This document shows, in pieces, positions 33,674-44,580 of a DNA stretch of 64,000 nt. Every line of letters begins with the position of its first letter. Position 1 is the first letter of the stretch. The stretch is from Lepisosteus oculatus (taxonomy: Eukaryota; Chordata; Actinopteri; Semionotiformes; Lepisosteidae). The stretch is taken from positions 40,800,979-40,864,978 of the forward strand of contig NC_090704.1 in NCBI RefSeq assembly GCF_040954835.1. The letters run 5' to 3'. Both the position numbers and the translations under genes were made by a program. Below the pieces are notes generated by a model that was not told the DNA's origin, searched no databases, and worked only from the letters and a program-made list of their open reading frames with translations.

Positions 33674-36600
33674 ATGGGCTTCGTACGTAGTTCCCTGTTT
33701 TTTATTTGTTTCTTTATCCTTTTAATCCTCTGTGCTATCGAGGGGGCTAAAAAAAGAAACGTACTTCTTATAATTGGTGAGTTTAATGAGTCAACAGCTT
33801 AATTACACTGGAAGACCTTAAAACAAGTGGCTTAGCTCATAAGATGCATAGTACGTTACTAAGTACACATACAGTACGTCAACGTGTAACAAACACTGCA
33901 GTATTTTGGATGTACGAGTCATCCTTGTAATGCTTGTATATCAGATTCAGCCTGCTACGTGACCGCATCCGTTTACACTGCAATAACATGTTAGTTAAGC
34001 CAACGTGCAATTCGAGCAGCTTTTCGCCTGTGCTGTTAAGTGCCACACGAGAAAACATTTACAGTAATTACAACACGGCTATGATCAAGAAAAGCCAGGG
34101 TGCAGAAGTGTTAATTTGATCACTCGCTTATTGTTCATTTGATCAACAAAGGCCAAAGTGCAGCAGTGATATGAAAGAATCTGAAAAAGTTCTGTTAAAT
34201 CAGACCCAGTTGTGGTCAGTGTAATGTTTAGAGGTGCGTGTGTGCATATACTGTATATGTTCTTGTATGCTAGAGTCTTTATCGTTGCTGAACTACGCAG
34301 AGAGTAGCAGAGTCGCTCACTCCTCGTTACTCTCCTCTCAGCGGATGACGCCGGCTTCGAGACTGATGTGTACAACAACTCCGCGATCCGCACCCCTCAC
34401 CTCCACGCCCTGGCTCAGCGCAGCCTGGTCTTCAGGAACGCCTTCACCTCGGTCAGCAGCTGCTCGCCCAGCCGCTCCGCCATCCTCACTGGGCTGCCTC
34501 AGGTATCGGTCCAGCCCTCCGCCGCTCCACCATGACTGGCCACGACTACGGGCCTGTGACTCCCGGCACGTCACACCCCCGGAGAGACAAATACTGCGGG
34601 GGAATCGCCCCGAATGTCAAATCCGGAATGTGATTTTGGTCCTCTCACTTATTGTTCAGTTAAACTCCGTGGTTTAACTGAACAATAAGTGAGAGGACTT
34701 GGAGAAAGTCACTTGGATCGTGGACCACTTGGACCGTGGTGGAAATCGGTTACACGCGTGAGAGCATAAGAAGCGCTGTGAGCTAGACACATAGCAGGAA
34801 GGAGCTTAGAAGTTATTAAAACATTAACGTGGTCAGAGAAGCGGGAAATTACTGAATATGTGTCTCATTCTTTTATCTACTTTGAGAAATACAGATTTAG
34901 CAGAAGTTAAGGCAAACAAGTAATGTATGTAAGCTGCCAAAAACCTGCTTTATGTAGCCAGGGTGCTGTGGCTGATCCAATGCACTGTGAAACATTTTGG
35001 GTTGAAGTAATTTCTCCAAGTGAAGAAGGGGGGTGAAAACCAGTTAAGCTGCATCTGCGAAAGGTAATTATAATCCAGATCTCTAGCATACAGTGCATAT
35101 GAGCTCTTTAATCAATGGTTACGGGTAGTTAGAAGAGACAGGACAAAGGACTCAGAGTTGTTGGATACGGACCGAAGCTGTGCTCACAATTAGACCCACG
35201 TTTGCCGTTGTTTGTGTCGGTCAGCCCTGTACGAGTGTGTGGCTCTGACCTTCTCACCTTGCGTTTCATCCACTCTTCCAGCACCAGAATGGCATGTACG
35301 GCCTCCATCAGGATGTGCACCATTTCAACTCCTTTGATGGCGTAATGAGCTTGCCCCTCCTGCTGAGTCAAGCCGGCATTCGAACAGGTGAAGAAGGCAA
35401 AAGAGCTGTAGCTACATAAAGGCACACACTGAGTTCCAAGCATTAGAAAGTCCCAGAAAGATTGTCAGATTGTCTAATAGTTCATCCGTGCTTATTTTTA
35501 TATTGTACTCCTGCATACAGCACGTACTATAGCTATAATCCTGTTATTGTATGATTTTCTTTATAATCTAAGACACTGAATTTAAAGTAAGGTAAGATGT
35601 TATTTTATTGCAAACTAAATCATAGCATTATAATTTACACAGTGAAGCACTGGCACTCTAATTGATTATTGATTTAGAAATCCTGTGACTCTGTGCAGTA
35701 TAGCTCATCTATAACGAACATCATTACTCTCACTTTCCCCTGGACTAGTCATGTAAGTATATAGTTTGACACTTCCGCTCATTGTTTCTATTTTAAATCT
35801 CGGCATGCCCTGAATTCACTCTGTCTGATGCTTTGCACCTGTAGGTATTATAGGGAAAAAACATGTTGGTCCTCAGACAGTCTACCCATTCGATTTTGCT
35901 CACACCGAGGAAAACAGCTCCGTGCTGCAGGTGGGCAGAAACATCACGAAAATCAAGCTGCTGGTGCGGCAGTTCTTACAGGCCAAGGATGACAGGTATG
36001 TGTGACAATAAAACATTCTGATGTGAGGTGTGCTGACCCAGATCTGTTCAGGCCTGAATCTATCGCACTAAAACACGCAGATACAGATGCATATTCCTCC
36101 CAATCTCCCTGTCCCTGGATGACGTTGGTGCTTTGAGTTTGTTGTGCTGGATATCTAAACATGAGAACACTTACATATGTCCATCCATCCTGCCATCCAT
36201 CTTCTAACCACTTTGTCAAGTTCAGGGTCATGGGGGATCCAGAGCCTATCCCAGCAAGCAACAGGCGCAGGGCAGGATTGCCAGTCCGTTGCAGGGCACA
36301 CAGGAACAGAACCACACACTCACACCAGGGCCAGTTTTCCCAGAAGCCAATTAACAGTATGTCTGGATTGGGGGAAGAATCCCACACAGACTCAGAGAGA
36401 ACATGCAAACCCCGTGGACATACAGTAGCGTCCCAGATTGGACCCAGAGCCCCCGCACTGTGAGGCGGTAATGGTAACCACTTCAATACCATACCCCACA
36501 AATATGTGTGTATTTGTAGCAAACAAATTCTTAATCAATAAAATGCAAACTGCCCTGAAAGCCTTTATCAGGTTTCTGTGAATAAACAGGGTTTTGCAGG

Positions 36601-39441
36601 AGCCTCAGATCCGGGGACATTGCACTAGAGAAATGAGTGAGGAAGTGCTGTCAGTGTCGAGTGTTAGCTGGCGGTTTGAAATGCTGTTTCTGTGTCTCTC
36701 GCCCTTCAGGCCATTTTTCCTGTACGTTGCCTTCCATGATCCTCACCGGTGTGGCCACTCCCAGCCCCAGTATGGAGTCTTCTGCGAGAAGTTTGGGAAT
36801 GGGGAGAGTGGAATGGGTTGGATTCCTGACTGGAAACCCGAGCACTACACCCCAGAGCAGGTCCAAGTGAGTCCCAGTCCCGGCAGCTGCCTTCCTGTGT
36901 CTGGTTTTTAATCTATCCGGTAATCAGTCGCTTTTTCAGTTCAGAACATTTCAGATCTTAGCTTGTCTCAGAGCAATTCTGCTGTGGAAAGACACTGTAG
37001 ATTTGTTTTCAAAACATTTTCTAATTTCTTTGTTTTTACGCAATTTATTTGTTTCTATCAAGTCTGAAATCCTTTCATAATAAAGGAAATGGCTTCTTTA
37101 GAGCCACAATTATTAGATTGCATTTCATTTCCAAGCGATGGGGGAAGTTGTGTTAAGTTCACAGAAATTATGTACTTTATCCTATGGCCATGTAATTACA
37201 GTATGTAATTTTTTCTGTGGTCCTATGATAAGAAGTGAAGGAATTAGGAATGTGTTAGGAATTTGGAGTACGTGAGCTTGTTTATTTCTGAAGGTATCTG
37301 TAGATTGTAAGAATTAATTAGTTTTATTTTAGTTTCTTTACTTTAATACTTTTAAATTCAACAGGTCCCATATTTCATTCCGGATACACCAGCAGCCAGG
37401 GCTGACCTGGCTGCACAGTACACCACAGTGAGCAGACTGGATCAAGGTGAGTGCAGTACGCTTCTTTCCCTGCCTGTCAGTGAGCTAAACGGACAAAACA
37501 CCTGTCATGTATTACCACAGTACTGGTACATTTCAAGTCGTGCGTGTCCGCCGGAGGAGCTGACACTGTCTTTTCTTTAACCCCTTGGTCTCAGGAATCG
37601 GGCTGGTTCTGAAGGAACTACAGGATGCCGGGTTTGAGAATGACACGCTGGTGATATACAGCTCAGACAACGGGATCCCCTTCCCCAACGGCAGGACTAA
37701 CCTGTACTGGTCCGGCACTGCGGAGCCCATGCTTGTGTCATCTCCTGAGCACCCTCAGCGCTGGGCCCAAGTCAGCCAGTCTTTCGTCAGCCTGCTAGGT
37801 AAGCAGCTTGAGCAGACCCTCTTGTGTCTCTGGTCATGTGAAAACACAGCACTTAAGAAAATCCTGTTTCCAAAAAAGTTTGATAAAGACATTTACTGTG
37901 GGGTAAAAGTGTCTGTGGTCAGATCATCAGGCTGACAGGTATAGAGAAAAGATATTTAGAACATTGAAGTGTTATTTTTTGCTGCAAGAGCTGTTATCTG
38001 TTTTCAAGACATTGTGGCATCAGAGCAGTCAAAATTAGAGCCACATGGTGGCGCTACAGGACAGGTGCCTGTGCCACAGCCTGTTCAGTTTAACTTGTGA
38101 TAAACAGCGTGCTCAAATAGGAACCTTTTCCCTAGGAAATGGCTAGGATTTGCACTATAAAACAGGCTTGGCAGACAAAACACATGTGGAGGTTAAAAGT
38201 AATAAATATCGAAGAGTATTGTTGAAATACCAGCACGGGTAACAGTATGGAAATAACTATCATAAACAGAAATGTATATTCAGTTGCTGACCTTACATGA
38301 GAGTTATAACTTCCTGTAAAATGAAGCAAGGACCGACAAGAGGAATATGCTGACAGATGCACCTCTAAAAATGTCCTCTAAAAATTAAATTGCAATTACT
38401 GTAAGTTGCAAATATTCTGAATCATGGGATGTGGAAAGTACTTTTAATTTAACTCACAGAGTTTTTCTACTTACATGACATTTCTTTTATTTTGCAACCT
38501 AATATTTCTTGAGCTTTTCCATGTTTCCATGCACAAGCCCAACAACAGAAAAAATAAAAACACTTACAAAGGTTTCTCAAATATTTTCGTGTTCATGTGC
38601 TTGAGGATACCTCATCACAAGTTCTTGTGTGTGCACATTTTTACTGTAGATACAAAACTATCCCCCATACACTCCAGTTACAGTATATTACAGTGAAAAC
38701 AAAAAAAAACAGCTGCATACATGTAAAATATACAGGTGAGCTTAGTGACCTAGAGCAGTCATAAAGTCATGCAGTTACTTTTATATTTCTGTTAACGTGG
38801 GGGAAGTACAGGTCTTCCCCCTCATTGTAAAAACAGTGATGTTTCTAACCTGCCATTGGTCTGGTTCCCCACCAGACATAACCCCTACTGTTCTGGACTG
38901 GTTCTCCATCCCTTACCCTGAGTACAGCATCTTCCGGACGCAGCAGCCTGTCCAGCTGTCGGGGAAGTCCCTCCTGCCAGCGCTGACCTCGGAGCAGCCC
39001 TGGTCCACCGTCTACGCCAGCCAGGGCCACCACGAGGTCACCATGTACTACCCGATGAGGGCGGTCCAGCAGGGCTCCTACCGCCTCATCCACAACCTCA
39101 ACTTCAAGATGCCCTTCCCCATCGACCAGGACTTCTACATCTCCCCCACCTTCCAGGACCTCCTGAGCAGGACCCAGAGCGGCCAGCCCACCCACTGGTT
39201 CAAGACGCTCCAGAGCTATTACTACAGAGACCGCTGGGAGCTTTACGATATCAGAGCGGACCCTTCGGAAATCAGGAACCTGGCGTCTGACCCCGCCTAC
39301 GGGGAGACACTGCAGCACCTCAAAGCCCAGCTGCTGAAGTGGCAGTGGGCGACCTCTGACCCCTGGGTGTGTGCCCCCGATGGCGTGCTGGAATCGAAAC
39401 TGACTCCGCAGTGCAGGCCTCTGTTCAATGGGCTGGGCTGA
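33674..39441 (+). CDS. sgsh: SGSH N-sulfoglucosamine sulfohydrolase (heparan N-sulfatase), complete, 8 exons
   Basis: Lysosomal sulfatase that removes N-linked sulfate from glucosamine ends of heparan sulfate; human loss causes Sanfilippo syndrome A. Exons: 33674-33776, 34342-34502, 35282-35387, 35845-35995, 36710-36866, 37365-37446, 37595-37798, 38876-39441 (stop TGA). Total 1,530 bp = 509 residues (human 502), phases consistent. Residues 1-24 form a hydrophobic signal peptide. Metal and catalytic residues are present: Asp36-Asp37, the sulfatase signature CSPSR with Cys75 (converted to formylglycine) and Arg79, GKKH, HDPH and SSDNG. The eight-exon layout matches human. The ATG is the only in-frame start giving a signal peptide. 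Confidence 0.97.
34342..34502 (+). CDS. sgsh: sgsh exon 2: active-site sulfatase signature
   Basis: 161 bp, entering in phase 1 and leaving in phase 0. It carries the metal-binding Asp pair, then [14 protein letters not shown], the C-x-P-S-R signature whose Cys is converted to formylglycine by SUMF1. Compared with human the order and spacing are unchanged. The exon is markedly GC-rich relative to its introns. Confidence 0.95.
34639..34698. repeat. perfect 27-bp inverted repeat (hairpin) in sgsh intron 2
   Basis: Arms 34639-34665 and 34672-34698 are exact reverse complements around the 6-base loop TCCGTG. The arm begins GTCCTCTCACTTATTGTTCA. Pairing stops abruptly outside the arms. Confidence 0.9.
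36178..36490 (+). repeat. fish dispersed repeat copy in sgsh intron 4
   Basis: CCATCCATCCTGCC start, GGATCCAGAGCCTATCCCAG, GTCCGTTGCAGGGCACACAG, ending GGACCCAGAGCCCCCGCACT. It explains the ORFs on both strands of this stretch. Confidence 0.8.
38876..39441 (+). CDS. sgsh: sgsh terminal coding exon
   Basis: 566 bp encoding the C-terminal third, with [39 protein letters not shown] and [17 protein letters not shown], ending [13 protein letters not shown]...PQC. These are the conserved C-terminal segments of SGSH. The long ORF on the other strand here is a codon-bias shadow of this GC-rich exon. Confidence 0.95.
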
Positions 39442-39579
39442 GCCTGGTGCCCGTCAATCTCAGTCCCTGGCATTGCCAGAAAACAAAAAGTCAAATCTTT
39501 TGAACCTTGGTGAAAGCTGGATCCTATAACGTGAACGGACGCCTCTCACTCTAAAACCGGCGAAGAACACAATGAAACC

Positions 39580-39865
39580 CAACCATCCAGCCATTTTCTT
39601 CTGATTCAGGGCACCAGAACCTATCCCAACAAGGCAAGGCAGGACACACAAAGATACAGACTCACACAGGCTCACACCTTGGACCAATTAACCTACCGGT
39701 ATGTCTTTGGACTGTGGGAGGAAACCAGAGCACCCAGAGAAAACCAGTGTGAACATAAGGAGAACATGCAAACTCCACCGAGATGGCACCCTGGGATGGG
39801 AATTTAACCCGGGGCCCCAGCACTGCAAAGCAGCAATGCTAATTACTGCGCCACCATGCCACCCT
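39580..39865 (+). repeat. fish dispersed repeat copy after the sgsh stop
   Basis: CCATCCAGCCATTTTC start, CCAGAACCTATCCCAAC, CGGTATGTCTTTGGACTGTG, GAACATGCAAACTCCACC. It begins about 140 bp after the stop and so probably lies in the 3' UTR. Confidence 0.75.
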
Positions 39866-39924
39866 CAAACCCAATCAAGGTTGGTTTCCAACAGGGACCA
39901 CCTCTTTGGTGAAACAACAGATGA

Positions 39925-39930
39925 AATAAA
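39925..39930 (+). terminator. possible poly(A) signal of sgsh
   Basis: AATAAA about 485 bp after the stop codon, just beyond a dispersed-repeat copy that would therefore sit in the 3' UTR. Other signals further on cannot be excluded. Confidence 0.3.
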
Positions 39931-42900
39931 TCACACAGTCCTATACTGTATGTCATGATCTGGTGCTGTCCTGGTAAATTATATCACACTGCAGCTAAAA
40001 GCATTTTGTATTTTCTCATGAAATGAAAAGTTATTTTTGTTGAAGGAGTTTTAGTCATGTTTGCTGTAGTTCTAAAATCAGTTTCCCTCATCCAGACGGT
40101 TCTCAACTAAAATTTTAAAACATTTTTAATGGAACTGATCGATTCAAGCCATCAGATTGTACTGATTGATAACATTATAGTTTCCCCTAGCGGTAAGGCT
40201 CATGGTCTTATCACAGTGCAGATGGGCTTGGTAACAGAAGTTTTTTCATGACCACAATCATCGTATCTCCCATGTGTGAATACAGTACCTCTGCATTTTA
40301 GAAAAGCAAGTAGAATTGTATAGACCTTTTATTTTATTTAGACTGGTTTTATTAAAAGTTCTAATCAAAATAATCTTAATCTAACTGTAAGACTTGGGGA
40401 AATGTAAAAATGTGAGAGATGGCTTTACTAAATTGGTGTGCTTTGCATTTTTAATAGTCTGATGTTACACTTTTTTAATTTTCAAAACATTATGCGCGGT
40501 TTACATTTACTGTAGGTTATTTTTACCTATGTAATAATATTTCATCTGTTGTAGACCACTAAAAACTTACATTTTAAAAAACATTTAAACAGCTCATTGT
40601 GTTTCAATCTAATTTGATGATAAAAGCTGTATTTAATTTATAGTTTCATTTTAAGAAGTATAAATCACTTCAATGTCATGCTGCTCCGACTGTGGACTTT
40701 AATATCACGAGCCAGTCATACACTGGTTTTCAGTTGAAACATGGCTTTCAGGTAAAATTGTGCAGACATATCTATTTAAAAGCGAGTTTCACTTTTGCCT
40801 TTACACTCCAGAGTGTTGTTTTTAGAATCTGTACATTAGGAAGATTGGGAGTAGAACTAAGCTGCACAACTACAGTTTTTGGCAAGCTGATATCAAGTTC
40901 CTAAATACCTTTATAAAATAAATGGATTCAGAAATCTAGTAGAATTAAATTTAATTTTAAAAAGACAATTTAGTATCAAGCCACTGATTTGAGTTGTGTC
41001 TTAAATCTGACTTTAACAACCATCGATTAGCTTGTACTGTGCTGTGACTTTTTTTTAAGTAGCTTTCATCTTTTATAATGAACGCCGACTGGCTTCGATG
41101 GTTTTTGAAAGCTGGAACATGTAAAAAAACATGTTCTTTACTGTGCAGGTTGTGGAATACTTTACAAATCTTCATTCAAACTCACAGAAAATTATTATTC
41201 CGGTAAAATAAAAATTAGGGTACTATTTTTAACACTTCTCTGCAGTTAAGAGCTAAATGTTGGATGTCAGATCTTTTTACGTTTTCAGTTATTTGATTAA
41301 TAAATAAACTACATATACAAAATATCGTTTGAAAAACGAAATAATAGATGTTTTATAAAAGCAATGATATATTTTCTTATGAGTATTTCCCCCTTCTGAG
41401 TTTTTTTACTTCGGTAAACGGCTCTGAGAGAAATGAACTCATGATAGCGGCTGTGAATTGGATACGCTATTTGAGGATCTTCGAGAACGATACACCGGAT
41501 TCATTACAAAAAGCATTGTAAAAATCATGCGCATACTCAAAGACATTTTCATTTCCAAACGCGAAAGACGTTATAAAATGGTAAATGATACACTGAATAA
41601 GTTTATTAGCGAGAACAAGTTAATCTATAGGTATCGTAAAATTGTGAGATTGCAGTGCGGTATTGGATTCCTATTGTTACCAGCGGGTGAATTACAACAC
41701 CTATAATGATGATAAAACAGATTGTAGACTGGTTCATAATGCTATTTCCTTTTCTTAATATTGTTATTCACCTTCATGCTAAAAGTTCAACGTACGCAGG
41801 TTTTGAACCGATGTTCAAGTCAAGAACGCTGTGGTGTCCGATGAAAAAAGATAACAGCATAAGGTTAAGTTATTGAGACCGCAGTAAATTCTGCAGTGTC
41901 GAGAGGAACCTCGACGAATTGTTTCCCATTGAAATTTGCACGGTCAGTTAATTACATTCTATTTGTGTTGCGTTTCATTACATTATCCGGAGGAAAGTAA
42001 AGAAATACTTTCAGTCTCTCGTCCGTTTTTTTTTTACAAAACTGATACAAAATGCTAAACGGCTTATAATATAATACAGAAAAAACTCAATACTTCACGG
42101 TTTATCATCTTTTGATAATTAAGGTAGATCAGCATTAGAATGACCTACTTTTGGCGCTGTTGCATTAATTACAATGGAATGAACTACAGATTTCTTGTGG
42201 CTGCACGAATGGCGTAGTTTGGAACATGTACTGTACGTGTATTGATCAGGATGCTTTTGGTTCACACCAAAAAGGACAATGCTTCATGCGACACTGGGCA
42301 GAAGGTACAGAACTGCTCTCGGGCAACTCGAGAGTCAATGGTCCAGCAAATCTGTATTGTGCACGCTGTCATCGTGCTGCTTGTGAGTTAAAAAAAACCC
42401 TTTGTGCCAACATGCAGTAAGTGACAATTATATTTTAGATGAAACTCTTAATCTGTTTCAATGTGCAGTATCCCCATCATACAGGCTTAAACTCTGTCGA
42501 ATTGTGTGAAGTATTTCGCTGGAACATTTTACGGCAGAAAAAAGTTGGTATGGTTAAGCTAAACTATGTAAGAAATTTGCCCTTTAAGGTTGCCCTATTG
42601 AAACCATTTAATTATGTTTATTGCATATATAATGAATCAAAATAAATTATTTTTAACCATCAAAACTACTAAAAGCGCGTAGTGGCCTTTTTCAGTTGTC
42701 TGACTCATAAAAAAAGACTGGGGAAAGCGTCACCCCACATCCCTTCGTCAATTTAAACCCCTAAGTCCAACTGTGATCAAGAATGACGCCCTCATACAAC
42801 TCACCTCACCTAGTCTATCCGAGACCCCCCCGATACTTTCTGAAACGCAAATTATACGATCAATTCAGATTGGAATTCTCCCCAGCGGAAACATGAATCA

Positions 42901-42946
42901 CCTTCTCCGATTAAGTTGACGAATGTGATTACGATCGAGGGGCTCC

Positions 42947-42954
42947 TATATAAG
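42947..42954 (+). promoter_or_regulatory. TATA box of npb
   Basis: TATATAAG, 137 bp upstream of the npb start codon, placing a TSS near 42978 and a 5' UTR of about 105 bases. The local sequence is more GC-rich than its flanks. A strong TATA box fits a tissue-restricted neuropeptide gene. Confidence 0.6.
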
Positions 42955-43083
42955 AGACGGCGTTTTCTGCGTTGGAGCATAAAGTTACCAGCAGAACAGA
43001 AAGAGTAAGAGTTTGAAGTGAGCTCAACGGAAAGTCGCTCCAGGATCAAGACCACTCGTCTCGCTGCCTGAAACAGTCGAGCG

Positions 43084-44580
43084 ATGTTCGCCATGGAGAG
43101 ATCGATGAAATTTGCCTTGGTGGTGGCGGCCATCTCCATGCTCATTTCTTGCCACCCCACGGCGGCGTGGTACAAGCAAGCGACTGGCCCAAGCTACTAC
43201 TCCGTAGGGAGAGCTTCAGGTTTGCTGTCCGGCATCCGAAGATCACCTTACATCAGAAGGTCTGAACCTGAGGCTATGGCCGAAAGCGGAGAGTCCACTG
43301 GAAACTTTATGACGGAGATGGGTAGCCAAGCCCGACAGACAGCCTTCCTGAAGAATATGGTGAGTAGCTTTTTTTTTTAATGAGGACTCATTCATTTACA
43401 AAAACAAACGTCAAAACTACGAACCTGAGATCTGATGTTTCAACACACGGGAGTAAGTCGTAATTACAACATTCGTAACGTTTCGCACAAAAAAAAAGAT
43501 CAGTTCTAACACAAACCCTCCACAATCGCAAAGTATTTAATGTTATATGCGAGTGACATTTCATTTGGTGCAGTCGCCTTAAAGGGAATACAATTTCGAA
43601 GTGTTAGTGTCCTAGCCAACCACACGATACAACGAAGGAAAAAGTTCATTAAACCAGTAAACGCAATGGCAGACTTTTTGTATCTCCTAGTGTCATGTAT
43701 TTTGGTCCAAATACTGACAGAATTTAGTAGGTGTGCCGTCTGAAACGGCACCTCTCCACATTAAACAATGATGCGCGTAATCGGGCGCTGTCCCTTCAGC
43801 ACCACGACGCAGGGCGCTAACTTCCATAATCTGCACGAATGTACTGTACGGAGTCCGCTGCTGACGGAGATCAGCGAGCATCACCTTAATACGTGAACTT
43901 CATCAACACGAAAAAGAAAAGCTCACTTGACCAGGCACAAAGGAAAACAGCGATCGGAGCTTCCAAATACATTTTTGAATGCTTTTGTTCAGAAACTGAG
44001 TTTTATTACTTCATGGTGTTCCTTAATGACAGCAAAAAGCAACACCAACTTTTCCGTTAAAAAATCCAAATGTATCATACACGTACATAACTGATTTTAT
44101 TTTTAGGACACAAAATTCTTATTCCATATACATGATAAATGTCTAAATCTTGAAAAGACGGACAGCTTTCTAAATTCCTAGCCTAATGTTACAACGCTGC
44201 GAAATTAGGAATCCGTTGTATACTGGAAAGGGAGCGGATAAATCAATACAATTATGGGGGAAAACTATGTTTAACACTCGTAATAACGCTTTTAATATTA
44301 TTCATGAAGAGCCATTACAAAACACCAGTTTGGGAAGTATAGTAGCGCAAAGGCATTGGTAAGAAAAAAAGATCCGTGGCGATCTATACTGTGTTATTAC
44401 TGCATTCTTTGTCTAAGTCGATTTAACAGTATGTGCTTAACTTTTCCACAGGCTGTGTGTGTCAAAGACATTTCTCCGAACCTGCAAAGCTGTGAACTTG
44501 TGCAGGATGGGATGAGCACGTTTCAGTGTAAGGCAGACGTGTACCTTTCCCTCGACTCACAGGACTGCGTCAACGCCTAA
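43084..44580 (+). CDS. npb: Neuropeptide B precursor, complete, 2 coding exons
   Basis: Secreted precursor of neuropeptide B, ligand of the NPBWR receptors, acting in feeding, pain and stress circuits (family knowledge). Exons 43084-43359 and 44452-44580 give 134 residues (human 125). Residues 1-28 are a signal peptide ending PTAA. The mature peptide starts [18 protein letters not shown] and continues [11 protein letters not shown], 29 residues as in human NPB-29, followed by Arg-Arg. An internal Arg-Arg after residue 23 would allow a short form like NPW-23. The C-terminal exon has four Cys in the spacing shared by NPB and NPW (VCVKD, LQSCEL, FQCKAD, QDCVNA). It is called NPB, not NPW, from SPYI and [10 protein letters not shown]. 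Either ATG 43084 or ATG 43093 (better Kozak, GCCATGG) could be used. Confidence 0.93.

Larger units (their letters stand above)
39442..42946. other. spacer between sgsh and npb
   Basis: Starts with the sgsh 3' UTR and a dispersed-repeat copy. The rest is AT-rich unique-looking sequence. An 82-codon open stretch near 41458-41706 lacks an ATG start and any recognised motif, so it is not called. No RNA gene seen. Confidence 0.5.

Noticed and set aside
35953-36522. 189-codon minus ORF and overlapping plus ORFs
   Set aside because: Explained by sgsh exon 4 on the other strand and the dispersed repeat at 36178-36490.
38845-39318. 157-codon ORF on the minus strand
   Set aside because: Antisense shadow of the GC-rich last exon of sgsh.
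41458-41706. 82-codon open stretch between sgsh and npb
   Set aside because: Begins at TTG rather than ATG, no family resemblance, no splice context.
43084-44580. Neuropeptide W instead of neuropeptide B
   Set aside because: [10 protein letters not shown] and SPYI with a 29-residue peptide fit NPB; NPW has a HTVGRAAG-like core and ends SPYLW.
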